From Gemmataceae bacterium (GTDB taxonomy: Bacteria; Planctomycetota; Planctomycetia; Gemmatales; Gemmataceae), in contig PLDW01000088.1 in NCBI GenBank assembly GCA_003136315.1, forward strand, positions 1-64,000: a DNA stretch of 64,000 nucleotides, in the 5' to 3' direction. A program made the position numbers and the translations under genes. Under the pieces are notes generated by a model, which was not told the origin of the DNA, searched no databases, and was given only the letters and a program-made list of their open reading frames with translations. This document shows, piece by piece, positions 8,936 to 19,047 of the stretch; the first letter of the stretch is position 1; every line of letters begins with the position of its first letter.

Positions 8936-10228
8936 ATGTCACGATGGGGATGGAAGCGATGGGCGTGGGGGGTGCTGGCCGGTGCGGCTGTCGCAACCTC
9001 GTCCGGATATAGCGCCGGAGACGACAAGCCAACGGCACCGGAGCTGCCGAAACCAAACGACACCATCACCCTTCGATTTGACGGCCAGCCGGAACAGAAG
9101 GTGACGGTGATCAAGTCCACTCGCAAGCCCGATGGGGCAATCGAGACCGAGGTGAAGGATCCGGCGACGGGACAGACGTTTACGCTGTACGACCCCCCAC
9201 CTGGCACGAAGCCAGAAACCCCCACGAAGCCATCGGGGATGGGATCGAAGCAGACTCCCTCGACAGGTGGCAAGACGACGGCCGGGTCGACCGACACCCC
9301 CACTCCACCCCCAGCCGTCAAGCAGCCAATCCTTCCGCGGGCGAAGCCTCGAACCGACGACCCGCTCACACCGCTCCCCCCGGCGACCGCAGCCACCACT
9401 CCCGACACCCCGCAAGACAAACGAGGGTTGGGGGCACGGCTGTTCGGGAAAGAGCAGCCCAACACACCGGTTGCGACTCCAGCAGCCCCAGCCCCGACAA
9501 CCCCGCCGGCTGAGCCGGCCAAGAAGCCCGGACTGTTTGCGCGAATCTTTGGTCCGAAGAAGTCGGCCACTCCGACTCCGGCAGCGACCACCATGCCATC
9601 GCCAGGGAGGTCGACCAGCCCAGGCACAGCACCGTCTACCCCTAACGTGGGGGGTAGCGTTTCGACCCCTTCGGGCGGGTCAACGACCGACTTGCCCAGG
9701 GCCATGCCGCCAAGGCCGTTCCTCCCACCCACTGCAGCTACCCCTGTGCCAAGCCCGCTGCCGTCGGCCATCCCACAGCCGCCGGCCCCGCCCGCCGGGG
9801 TGCCCATCCCGGCTATCCCTTTGCCCCCTGGCTCATCCCAGTCGATCCGACTACTGACCCCGGGTCAGCCAATCGCGGTGGTCCTCCCGGTGGGGTATGT
9901 TCCCGCGGAGATCGCACTGGCGGAAGACATTCGACCATACGCAACCGCCCTCCAGAGCGCCCTGGCTCCCTCCGCACGGATGACTGCCGCCAAGGGTCTG
10001 GCGGACGGCCGGCACGGATCGAGTGATCAGGTTAAGGGGCTTCTATTCGAGGCCACCCAGACGGATCCGTGCCCGGCCGTCCGTGCGTGCTGTATCGAGC
10101 ATCTGTGCCAGCTCGGGTACTATCACCCAGCCTTCCTCGCCTACCTCCAGAGGTCGGTGAACGATCCCTCCGAGGACGTGAGGGAGGCCGCGAAGGTTGC
10201 GTTGGTGAAGATGTCGCCGAAGCCGTAA
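8936..10228 (+). CDS. Secreted Pro-rich protein with C-terminal HEAT-like region
   Basis: Signal-like N-terminus, long Pro/Thr-rich low-complexity centre, C-terminal ACCIEHLCQLGY...VNDPSEDVREAAKVALVKM. Confidence 0.6.
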   Translation: MSRWGWKRWAWGVLAGAAVATSSGYSAGDDKPTAPELPKPNDTITLRFDGQPEQKVTVIKSTRKPDGAIETEVKDPATGQTFTLYDPPPGTKPETPTKPSGMGSKQTPSTGGKTTAGSTDTPTPPPAVKQPILPRAKPRTDDPLTPLPPATAATTPDTPQDKRGLGARLFGKEQPNTPVATPAAPAPTTPPAEPAKKPGLFARIFGPKKSATPTPAATTMPSPGRSTSPGTAPSTPNVGGSVSTPSGGSTTDLPRAMPPRPFLPPTAATPVPSPLPSAIPQPPAPPAGVPIPAIPLPPGSSQSIRLLTPGQPIAVVLPVGYVPAEIALAEDIRPYATALQSALAPSARMTAAKGLADGRHGSSDQVKGLLFEATQTDPCPAVRACCIEHLCQLGYYHPAFLAYLQRSVNDPSEDVREAAKVALVKMSPKP

Positions 10229-10429
10229 GTTCGGCCGACCAGAGCTGACACCTTGATACAGGAACCCGTTAAGACTGTCGTATATCTGGAAAGATGAATA
10301 GAAGTATAAACGTAATGGCGATGTGTGGTGGGTGATAAGGCGTTGTTGGAGTGTTTTTGCAGCTGGCTTCAGTGGGGCCGGTCCGGGGTCACGGACCCCA
10401 GCTACAGCCGAACCTCCCGCTCACCTGGT

Positions 10430-10458
10430 TCCCACGCGGGGCGTGGGAACCAGGAAGA
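10430..10458. repeat. Palindromic dispersed repeat (ggttcccacgcggggcgtgggaacc)
   Basis: Self-complementary; related copies at ~21950 and ~22085. Confidence 0.7.
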
Positions 10459-10759
10459 TGGGAACCCAACGGCGGGAAATCCTGTCGCGTCGAGTGAGAA
10501 GTCACCATTTTTCGTTGCCCGGCGGTATCTCCGCCGGGCAGTGCATTTTACTCAGATAATCATATTTTTATTTAATATTATTATATATAGAATAAAATGA
10601 CCCTGGAATGGTCACAGCGATTAGCCGTTGGTTGAGCGCAGCTCTACCAACGGTTGCGGAGATAGTGGCTCCGCGTTTCGTCTTGCCCTGTCCCCCCCAC
10701 CCGGGTATCTCCCCCGAGCGTGGCGGCAACCAGTCGCCCAGAAGAGGGGTGCTTACATC

Positions 10760-12085
10760 ATGGCAGATCCGACTCCAGAGAAAGAAAAGAAGGGTGGGTG
10801 GCTGAAGGCGGCGGTCCTCGGAGTCCTCGGGCTGAGCGGTGGTGCGGCCGGCACCTACGTGACCGCAGTCGTTGAGAAAATTGCCAAGCCCCCACTTCCG
10901 GTCGCCAATTTCGCGGCTTCCACGGACGGGCTCACCCTCACCTGTCAGAACCACGCTTCAGGCGACTCCGGCTGGTGGGACTTCGGGGACGGTAGCCCAC
11001 TGGAGCCGTTCTCCCCCGAGACACCGTCAGTCACCCACGCCTACACCAAGCCCGGCACCTACTCAGTGAAGTTGATCGTCCGGAATTTCACTGCCGACGA
11101 GAACCAGCGGTCGGTGCCGGTCGAGGTGGCGGAGGTGGGTAAGGATGGCCCAAACGCGCCGTCTGTGTCCGACTTCACAATTCGGTCGGTCTCCCCTGTC
11201 GCGGTCGCCCCGGCCACGTTCCGGGTGACCGCCGAAGTCAAGAACGCCGAGCACTGCATCTGGGATTTCGGCGATGGCCGGTTGGAAGTCGCAGACGCGG
11301 GGGGCAAGATCGACCGGCTTGTGACGTTCGAGAAGTCCGGGGCGTTCCTCGTGCAGCTTTTCGTCCACAACGGAAAGCAGGCAGCCAAGCAAGTCAGCAC
11401 AGTGAAAGTGGAGGCACCAGACAACGGGGCACTCACCGCGGTTCTGACAGTGACTGACACCGGGACTCGGACAGAACGGGTCGTACGCAACCCTTCGGTG
11501 GCAATCACGGCCCACAGCGAGAAGGGCACCCCTGAGTTCACGCGAACGGTGATGGCCCGCCCGGGGTTCGTGATCGAGGATGCGGCCCCCGCGATAGCAA
11601 CGGTTGCTGGCATCGCCAACCTGGCCGTCCGGGTGGGGGCCGATGGCACCTCGGCGACCATCTCCGGCCAGTGGACCAACCCGAAACCCGGGGACGCAGC
11701 CAGCGGTTCGGACCACATCATCCCGCTGAAACTGACCGAACGACGGGTGAAGCCGATGCATCCGATTGTCACGATGGTGACCGGACCGCTCCCGACTGTC
11801 ACCGCCACGGGCAAGGCGAGCGTGGCGATTCCGCTGCCGGCTACGCCGCCGGGAATCGACGGGTTCAAGCGAACGATCGCTGTCGAACTCCGCGAAATGG
11901 GTCCAAATGGGAAATCGCTCGTGGTCGCCTCCGGCACCGTGACGGGTCACGACCCGGTTCTGATGAATCTCTCCGCCACCCAGTCCTCTCAGGCCGTCAC
12001 GACCGCTGTCTGGACTGAGGATTTCGTGACGATCACGCATGAACAACGATCGTCCCCGACGATCAAGTTAATCAGCGGTCCATGA
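10760..12085 (+). CDS. PKD-domain membrane-anchored protein
   Basis: Hydrophobic N-terminus; WWDFGDGSP...VTHAYTKPGTYSVKLIVRN and CIWDFGDGR repeats. Confidence 0.75.
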   Translation: MADPTPEKEKKGGWLKAAVLGVLGLSGGAAGTYVTAVVEKIAKPPLPVANFAASTDGLTLTCQNHASGDSGWWDFGDGSPLEPFSPETPSVTHAYTKPGTYSVKLIVRNFTADENQRSVPVEVAEVGKDGPNAPSVSDFTIRSVSPVAVAPATFRVTAEVKNAEHCIWDFGDGRLEVADAGGKIDRLVTFEKSGAFLVQLFVHNGKQAAKQVSTVKVEAPDNGALTAVLTVTDTGTRTERVVRNPSVAITAHSEKGTPEFTRTVMARPGFVIEDAAPAIATVAGIANLAVRVGADGTSATISGQWTNPKPGDAASGSDHIIPLKLTERRVKPMHPIVTMVTGPLPTVTATGKASVAIPLPATPPGIDGFKRTIAVELREMGPNGKSLVVASGTVTGHDPVLMNLSATQSSQAVTTAVWTEDFVTITHEQRSSPTIKLISGP

Positions 12086-12190
12086 GAAGGCCAGTACGAG
12101 CCACTTTCACCGAACCGCGGGAGGCCACCGCAGCGGCAGTGGCTCAACGGCAGTCGTCTCATACGAGAACCGTTGCCGTACCACCATCAC

Positions 12191-12259
12191 GCTCGGCAGG
12201 AGCCTCGCCCTCCCGTTAGACCGATGTTTGCTCCTGGAATGTGACAGCCTCTGCGGGTT
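12191..12259 (+). repeat. 69-bp dispersed repeat, copy 1
   Basis: About 85% identical by eye to the reverse complement of 17152-17220. Confidence 0.7.
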
Positions 12260-12343
12260 CAGTTGGGAAGACGAGATGGGGGGAGCAACCGGGGAAGGGG
12301 ATGCCAAAATGGTGGAGTGGTCGATCTGCGTTCACAAAGCCGA

Positions 12344-13384
12344 TCACACCTCCACATCCCAGACGACGACCTGTCCCTTGTCCCCACCTGCGGCGGCCAA
12401 CGACCCGTCTGGACTGATCGCCACGGAGTGGAGTTTCCCGATCCCCCACTTTAACGCACGAATTGGAGAGAGGTTGGCGGTGTCCCAGTATCGGACCTGG
12501 TTACCAGCAACTGTCAGGAGAAACTGTCCTGACGGGTGGATTGCTAACCCCTGGACGTATGCACGTCCAGGAGCAGTAAGTCGTCCCATCTGCCGACCGG
12601 CCACTAAATCCCACTGTTCCAATACACGATTATCCCACGTGAACAGAGTTCGGCCGTTCGGCGCGAATGCCAGCCGGGTGTCGAAGCTCGTCAAGGAGCG
12701 GCCGAGTTCGGCGACGCTCCGGCCGGTATCCCCGTCCCGGAGCACGACAAGCGGTTCAATCCCGGACGCCCCGGCTTCGCGGGTGTCGGCCGTGGCAACC
12801 CTCTCGCCATTGTGGCTGATGGCCACGCCGTTAAAGAACCAGGTTGACTGGTTGAGCAAGTACGGTTCGTCGGGGGCGACTGGCTCGCCGTCCAGGATCG
12901 ACCACATCGCTGCAAACAACCCAGTCGGGCGGACCTCCCAGCATTCGACCCGGTTAAACCCGGCCCCACCGCGGCTCATCACAAGCCGTCCTCCGTCCGC
13001 TGTGAGGGCGAACGAGATCACGTGACGCTCATGCTGGGAACCTGGTGGAGGTGGGATCTCGTGCTCGTCGAGAGGAAGGAGCCTGAATCCGCCCCGGTAG
13101 TCCGACACATGCACCCATCGACCGAGCGGGTCACATACGCAGCCGTAAAGGTAGTTGACCTCGTGCGAGAGGTTGAACGTGTGTGACGAGGTGGTCAGAT
13201 CCCAGGTGTCGTACCCGCCGCTCCCTCCGGCAACGAGGATCCTGCCACCGAGGCCGAACGACACTCCGCCAACCGGCCGGGATTGGGTATTCTGTAAGAT
13301 TCGCACGGCAGTGCCTCCGCGTTCACAGGCTCCTTTCGACTTGACCGACACATCGAGGCTCTCGACGATGTATCGATGTGTCAT
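12344..13384 (-). CDS. WD40-repeat protein
   Basis: Repeats such as SVAISPDGSLAAAGGDKGQVVVWDV, LAFAPNGRTLFTWDNRVLEQWDL. Confidence 0.8.
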   Translation of the reverse strand: MTHRYIVESLDVSVKSKGACERGGTAVRILQNTQSRPVGGVSFGLGGRILVAGGSGGYDTWDLTTSSHTFNLSHEVNYLYGCVCDPLGRWVHVSDYRGGFRLLPLDEHEIPPPPGSQHERHVISFALTADGGRLVMSRGGAGFNRVECWEVRPTGLFAAMWSILDGEPVAPDEPYLLNQSTWFFNGVAISHNGERVATADTREAGASGIEPLVVLRDGDTGRSVAELGRSLTSFDTRLAFAPNGRTLFTWDNRVLEQWDLVAGRQMGRLTAPGRAYVQGLAIHPSGQFLLTVAGNQVRYWDTANLSPIRALKWGIGKLHSVAISPDGSLAAAGGDKGQVVVWDVEV

Positions 13385-13395
13385 GATGCGAATAC

Positions 13396-14610
13396 CTACA
13401 CCCTAGTCGCCAGCGCCAGGGCGAGGCGGCAACCGCTCTCGAATTCGGTGAGATCGACGAACTCCTTGACCGTGTGGATCTCGTTCTGCCCGGCCCCGAA
13501 GGAGACGGTCGGGATGCCGTGCTTGACCATCCAGTTCGCATCCAGCCCGCCGTTGGTCACGCGCAGGTTCGGCTCACGGCCGATGGCTCGGACGGCGTCT
13601 GCGGCTCGTCGCACCACCGGGGCGTCGTCCTTGATCCGGAATGGGACGTAATCGAGCCGGGAGTGAAACGTCACTTTCCCGGGCCGGCCCTCGTGGTCTT
13701 TCACTTTTCCCGCGGCAGCGGTGAACGCGACCTTGAACGCGGCGGTGATCTCACGGACGAACTTCGCATCGTGGCTCCGGCTCTCCCCCTTGACGTGGAC
13801 GAAATCCGTCACCACGTTGGTCGCGTCGCCAGCGCAGCGGCCATCCGCTCCGCCGACCGGCCCGATGTTGCTGGTGCCGAGCTTCTCGCCCTTGACCACC
13901 TTCCCAAACCACCCGCCCTCGTAGACCTCGGCCATCGCCAGGGCGAGGATCATGGTGGCCGAGATGCCCCGCTCCGGGGCGACCCCAGCGTGGGATGCCT
14001 TGCCGCGGATGTCGACCGTCCACCGGTCTGCGCCGATCGCCCCGACAATGATGTCGGCAGCGCAGCGGCCATCGAAGTTGAACCCGACGAGCGGGCCTCC
14101 GAGGTCCGCCGGGTTCAGGTGCTTCGCCCCGAACAGCCCGCTCTCCTCACGAACGGTGAAGAGCAGTGTCAGCGGTGGGTGGGGAAGCTTCTGGCGAGCG
14201 AGTTCGGCCGCGAGTGTCACCAACACTGCGCAGCCGGTCCGGTTGTCGCCGCCAAGGGCGGTGGTCGCCTCGTTGATCACCCGCTTCCCCTGAAGCTTCG
14301 GCTTCGCACCCGCACAGAGGGGGACGGTGTCCATGTGAGTCATAAACAGGACCGGCTTCTCGGTCTTTTTCCCGGTCCCGGGGAGTTTGACGATCAGGTT
14401 CCCTGTCTGGGTGGGTTCAGGGATGCGGGTGTTTGCATCGTCGAAGGTGATTGCCTCTACCGGAACGCCAGCCTCCTTGAGGGCGGCAACAATCTCGCGG
14501 CTGATCGCGCCCTCCTTGCCGGTGATCCCCTCAATGGAGAGAAATCGCATCAGCCGGGCGATGGCAGCTGGGGTGTCGACGACGAATGCGGGCGCGGTGG
14601 CGGGGGGCAT
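13396..14610 (-). CDS. M20-family peptidase (tripeptide aminopeptidase-like)
   Basis: VLFMTHMDTVPLC, ALGGDNRTGCAVLVTLA, FTVREESGLFGAKHL. Confidence 0.85.
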   Translation of the reverse strand: MPPATAPAFVVDTPAAIARLMRFLSIEGITGKEGAISREIVAALKEAGVPVEAITFDDANTRIPEPTQTGNLIVKLPGTGKKTEKPVLFMTHMDTVPLCAGAKPKLQGKRVINEATTALGGDNRTGCAVLVTLAAELARQKLPHPPLTLLFTVREESGLFGAKHLNPADLGGPLVGFNFDGRCAADIIVGAIGADRWTVDIRGKASHAGVAPERGISATMILALAMAEVYEGGWFGKVVKGEKLGTSNIGPVGGADGRCAGDATNVVTDFVHVKGESRSHDAKFVREITAAFKVAFTAAAGKVKDHEGRPGKVTFHSRLDYVPFRIKDDAPVVRRAADAVRAIGREPNLRVTNGGLDANWMVKHGIPTVSFGAGQNEIHTVKEFVDLTEFESGCRLALALATRV

Positions 14611-14728
14611 GGGGGCATCCGGGCGGATGGCTGGGAGTCCGCTGGCCGTTGGGACGGGGTGGGTAGGGAGATGATTGTACGACCGGAGCCGGGTCGATCG
14701 CCACTGGGTGGGAAATGTCGGTCCGTAG

Positions 14729-15169
14729 TCAGCGAAGCCGCAGAAGTTTCTTCATCCGCGCTTCAAGTCGCTTCCAGGTCATCTCGTCTGGAGTCTCGAT
14801 CTCTGGCAGGCTGACCGGGAAGTGGGCCAATCGACCGTCGTCGTCGACCTGCGCGAAGCCGAGTAGGGCCTCGCTCCACGGACCCTGATCAGCTTCGATC
14901 GGCATTCCGAGGAGGCCGCACACCAGATACGCCGATGTCCGGTGCATCACAACGCCCTGGATCTCGACCACCAACCCAACTGGGACAGGCCGGAGGCACT
15001 CCATGTTCAGGACGCGACGGAGCACCAGATTCGCCTGAGGGCCGACATGCTTCCACGCCGTCGCGTACCCGGCTTCCAGCACGAACCGGAGCATCGCTCC
15101 GGCGTACAGCGTGCCGTGGTGGTTCGCATCCGACGGCAATACCAGTTTGTGACTCGCCGTTGTGGACAT
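14729..15169 (-). CDS. Hotdog-fold acyl-CoA thioesterase-like protein
   Basis: HKLVLPSDANHHGTLYAGAMLRFVLEAGYATAW. Confidence 0.75.
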   Translation of the reverse strand: MSTTASHKLVLPSDANHHGTLYAGAMLRFVLEAGYATAWKHVGPQANLVLRRVLNMECLRPVPVGLVVEIQGVVMHRTSAYLVCGLLGMPIEADQGPWSEALLGFAQVDDDGRLAHFPVSLPEIETPDEMTWKRLEARMKKLLRLR

Positions 15170-15302
15170 GGACCCATCCGACCGTTTAGGACCAGCGGAC
15201 AAAACCCCTCGTCTGGGAGGCACAGGGGAGTAAAACCGCCCTCCGGCTCCCCCTTCCTTCCTAGGGAAGGGGGTTGGGGGGTTAGGTTCTGTCTGTTCGT
15301 CC

Positions 15303-16934
15303 TTAATTATCGCCTACCGCTGCGGCAGGTGGCCCCATCTGGAGCATTGCCTGAAAGAGTTTCCCGACCTCCGCGCGGTGGGTTGCGTCGTCGTGAAACC
15401 CGGGCACCGGCTTGCGGCTCAAGAGCCAATCATAGTGCTTCCAGCCATACCAGTAAGCAGCAGCGTACTTTCGCACTGGCTCAAATCCCCCCGGACCCAC
15501 TGCCCCCTGCCCGGCCAGGGCGTACTGTGGTGGGCCGTCGAGTGGCTGCAATTCTGTACGCTCCAGTGGCGCGCCGGATTCGTCAAACAGGCCGATTCGG
15601 ACATCACCCCGACCGCGGTGGTACAGGTGCCACTGGAAGTGGATGCCCTCCTCGACATTCAGAGCGCCCTTGAGGCTGTCTCCGCTCATCCACGCGACTT
15701 TCGCCCCCAGTGGAGCGTTCGCTTCGACATAGTGGAGCGCGACCCAGAGCATCGTCGCCCGCGCAGCGAACTTCTCCTGCCGGCCAATGTTTGCAGCGGC
15801 CACGACTGCGATCCCCGCACACACACCGCCCCAGGCTGCCTTCTTCCACACCGTCACCGGTGCTGCAACGAAAGCCGTCAGAAGCAGCCCGAACAGGATG
15901 TCGAGTCCCCATACGGCTGGCATGCTGTACCTCCCCGAGATGATCGTTACCGGGAGGTACATCGCAACCCCACCCAGGAGGAGCATGATCGCGCACGCAA
16001 GGGCTGGACGGGCCGAATTCCGGTTCGCCTTGGCCTCGGGGGCTGAGGACGTGTCTGGGAGTTGGGTACGCCGAGACACTCCCACAGTGATGGCTGCCAG
16101 CACGACACCCACTCCCATGAACTCCGGACTCATTGCCCCTTTGAGAGTGTTCAAGAGCCGACCGAATTGGGCAAGGCTCGGGCCAGGAGTTTCGTACTGC
16201 CCCGGGTGCCAGTGCGTCTTGTAGTGGACGAAGTGGATCGCGGGCATCAGAAGGGTGACCCCCAGCGCCAGGGACCGCCAACCGTTGCGACGCCATGCGT
16301 CGCGGATCGTCAGGCCATCGGGCCACATCCGCAGCACCATCTGGGCCGGGACCAGCGCAGCGAACACGTTCTTACATCCAAGGGCCACCAGAACCGCCAC
16401 CGCTGCCGCGATCTCCCATATCAGCGGTCGGTCGGTCGTAGAAGCCTTACGGGCTGCGACCAACCCGAACAGGGCGTAGGGCATCGCCACCCCTTCCGCG
16501 AGGGTCAAGCTGGTCCAAATTTCGTTGCGGTATGGGTTCCACATGGCCAGTGCTCCGGCCAGGATCGCTGCGATCGGGTGAATCTTGAGTTCCCGCAGGA
16601 GCCAGAGAAACATGCTCGCAGCCAGCCCGGTCCAGAGCAGGCGGCAAATCCGCCAGGAGAGTGGGTCGCCGTCGAACAGATTCGACTGGAGTTGCCAGTG
16701 GATCCACAAAGTCGGGCGGAACGGGCCGAGATGCGCGTAGTTGGCCTGCACCCGCTCCCACCATAGCCCTACGTGCCCGGTCAGAGAACGCCCCTCGACC
16801 GGGTACACGAGGTTCCCATCATCGATAAAATCAAACGGAGTGGCCAGGGTCGGCAGGTAGAGCGCAGCCAGCAGCAACCCGCCAGCAGGAATCCACCACG
16901 GAAAGCGGGAAGCAGGGGGTGACGCGACATCCAT
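15303..16934 (-). CDS. Multi-TM membrane protein, possible glycosyltransferase/mannosyltransferase-like
   Basis: Multiple hydrophobic segments; ATPFDFIDDGNLVYPVEGRSLTGHVGLWWERV; start inferred at MDVASPP. Confidence 0.6.
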   Translation of the reverse strand: MDVASPPASRFPWWIPAGGLLLAALYLPTLATPFDFIDDGNLVYPVEGRSLTGHVGLWWERVQANYAHLGPFRPTLWIHWQLQSNLFDGDPLSWRICRLLWTGLAASMFLWLLRELKIHPIAAILAGALAMWNPYRNEIWTSLTLAEGVAMPYALFGLVAARKASTTDRPLIWEIAAAVAVLVALGCKNVFAALVPAQMVLRMWPDGLTIRDAWRRNGWRSLALGVTLLMPAIHFVHYKTHWHPGQYETPGPSLAQFGRLLNTLKGAMSPEFMGVGVVLAAITVGVSRRTQLPDTSSAPEAKANRNSARPALACAIMLLLGGVAMYLPVTIISGRYSMPAVWGLDILFGLLLTAFVAAPVTVWKKAAWGGVCAGIAVVAAANIGRQEKFAARATMLWVALHYVEANAPLGAKVAWMSGDSLKGALNVEEGIHFQWHLYHRGRGDVRIGLFDESGAPLERTELQPLDGPPQYALAGQGAVGPGGFEPVRKYAAAYWYGWKHYDWLLSRKPVPGFHDDATHRAEVGKLFQAMLQMGPPAAAVGDN

Positions 16935-17151
16935 GCGCGGCAGTCCACAGGGCGCAGTAGGAGTGGTGTGCCGGTCGCAGGATGCCCAGATGAGCCGGCC
17001 CGCCCGGTCGACAGCGAGATGTTCTACCGCGCTGGGGTTGACCAAGGGAAGCCCAGCTCTGTCGGACGTGTGGGCCAGTGGGCCAGCGTTCCACACCATG
17101 ACAACGCTCGATTTCGACGCAAATCGAATCCCCATTTTCGCCTGATACGGT

Positions 17152-17260
17152 AACCCGCAGAGGCTGTCGTAGTCCAGGAGCAAGTATCAGTCTAACGGGA
17201 GAGCGAAGCTCCTCCCGAGCCTGAGGGAGATGCAGCTCGGCAGGAGCTTCGCTCTCCCGT
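17152..17260 (-). repeat. 69-bp dispersed repeat copy 2 (17152-17220) joined to a 26-bp inverted repeat
   Basis: 17195-17220 and 17235-17260 are reverse complements with one mismatch (acgggagagcgaagctcctcccgagc / gctcggcaggagcttcgctctcccgt). Confidence 0.8.
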
Positions 17261-17301
17261 GTGTGCATCTAATCGTGCTTCAATCAATGTGACAATCTCA
17301 G

Positions 17302-18099
17302 CTATGTCAACGGCGAACGATGGGGTGATTTTTCCCGCCGGATCACGTCATAAATTCCGTCCCATAAGCCCCGCCGGGCGACAAGACAGCTCACCGCCGT
17401 CTGCTCTGCGACCTGCCAGCGAGACTCATCGGAACCGCAGAGGGACCGGAGGAGCCGGTGCGCCATCGGGCCATGTTGGACCCCGTCTAAACCGATGTGC
17501 CGGTTCAGATAGTACATGAAATCTTCCAACCTGCCTCCCGCTTTCACGTTCAACTCGTCCACGATGCGTTGAAAGACCGCAGGCAGCAGGTCTTCCCGGC
17601 CGAACGTGAACGCTGAAGCGATGGAGCAAATGTCCTTGCAGTCGATGATGTCGAACGTCAGCCCGACGAACTGGCGGGTACATTCGGGAACTCCTGGCGA
17701 TGCAAGAGCAGTGGAGACGGACTTGCATTGGCGAAGTTCGTCCAGGAATCCGTCGATCAGAGCGGTGTTCGCCCCACAGCGGGCCATTGCGCGGCGGTAC
17801 AACTCGAAGTGGCTGGCAAACCCGCCTCTCCCGTCGTCGTCACTCTCCTCGGCCAGAACGATTTCATTGACGAGCCGACAGCCAAGCGGATCAGCGGCGG
17901 GTAGCCACGGAACTTCGGTGCAGCAAAGTCGCCGTTGTAGGGCCTTGAGCAAGGACATGAAGTCCCATACGGCGAAAACGTGGTGCGCCAGGAAGAGGCG
18001 CAACGAGTCCAGCCGATCGATTTCCTGGTAGATGGGATGATTCAGGAGTGCCGACTTGAACGGCCCGAGACGTTCTTGAATGTGTTGAAGCCGATCCAC
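17302..18099 (-). CDS. DUF3050-like (heme-oxygenase-like fold) protein
   Basis: [38 protein letters not shown]...[18 protein letters not shown]. Confidence 0.8.
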   Translation of the reverse strand: MDRLQHIQERLGPFKSALLNHPIYQEIDRLDSLRLFLAHHVFAVWDFMSLLKALQRRLCCTEVPWLPAADPLGCRLVNEIVLAEESDDDGRGGFASHFELYRRAMARCGANTALIDGFLDELRQCKSVSTALASPGVPECTRQFVGLTFDIIDCKDICSIASAFTFGREDLLPAVFQRIVDELNVKAGGRLEDFMYYLNRHIGLDGVQHGPMAHRLLRSLCGSDESRWQVAEQTAVSCLVARRGLWDGIYDVIRREKSPHRSPLT

Positions 18100-18628
18100 C
18101 GTGGTATTCTCTTTCTTCAAGTGATTCTTTGAGCAGTTCGTCGTACGATCGGACACGAGCCAAGAGTTGCAGCGTTTTGTCCGTTGGGATTGCTCCCCAG
18201 AAGCCAAACCTTGCCGTCAGGAATGACGCCTCTGAGAATCCGCCGTTGGTCGTCCGGGTGATGCTGCTTTTTGAACCAACCGAGTTCGTCGATCATGACA
18301 CCCTCATCGGTCGATTTTTTCCTCCAGAACTCGATCCAATAAAAGTAAGATAAAAATCTATTTTTCGTTAGAAACGATGTTTGTCGTCACTGCCGTCTGG
18401 GTGAGCCGCTCCAATGCGGTCCGCAGGAGGACGTCACCGCTCCATCTTATCACACTGGTCGCGGATCGGGATGTCCGCGAAACTGGCCGCAAAGAGATCG
18501 GGCTGAAAATCACTCTTGAGTGGGAGGCAGCGGGTCATGGGTCAAACTTAACGCGTTCATTTGGGGAGGACGAGCAGTTTATCCGGGTCAGGGTGGAACG
18601 GAAACTGCGGATCTGACCTCTGCCACCC

Positions 18629-18735
18629 AGATGTCCATTTCGTAAATCACTGGGCAGTCATACTTCCTGTCCTACCAAGAGCTTACGCATAATGGCTCCG
18701 GTAAGGCTGCCCAAGGACTTATGAAATGGACATCT
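18629..18735. repeat. Nested inverted repeat / long hairpin upstream of the RT gene
   Basis: Outer 13-bp arms agatgtccatttc (18629-18641) / gaaatggacatct (18723-18735); inner tgggcag/ctgccca, cctacc/ggtaagg, gagc/gctc pairs. Confidence 0.65.
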
Positions 18736-18938
18736 AGTTTGTGCAGTTGGAAGCAAGGAAAGGCCCTGGCCTTAGCTACGGGATGCACCCCACCGACCTT
18801 GACACCCAGTCCTCCGTCGTGGAGGATTCCTCCCACCGCGGGGCGGTTCCAAGCACGGCAAACGATCTGGTCGCAAGAGCGGGTCGGATGTCGCTCCGGG
18901 GTTACCCCGGGGGCCTTGCACCACCTGAGTCAGGATGC

Positions 18939-18979
18939 GCGCGACGGTCCGGGCGCTACCACGCCCATTTTCGTCGCGC
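18939..18979. other. Strong stem-loop upstream of the RT ORF
   Basis: gcgcgacg (18939-18946) / cgtcgcgc (18972-18979), inner gggcg-ctacca-cgccc. Confidence 0.5.
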
Positions 18980-19047
18980 TGGACGGGACTCGTTGGACCG
19001 CCCCGTGGTACTCTTCACGCCCTCCGCGTGGACGGAATGGGGTGATC

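Noticed and set aside
13474-14814. 446-aa plus-strand ORF
   Set aside because: Shadow of the M20 peptidase gene; translation has no recognisable domain.
18721-19047. N-terminal 109-aa extension of the RT ORF
   Set aside because: Translation looks non-coding and overlaps hairpins; MSKFDTF at 19048 is the more plausible start.
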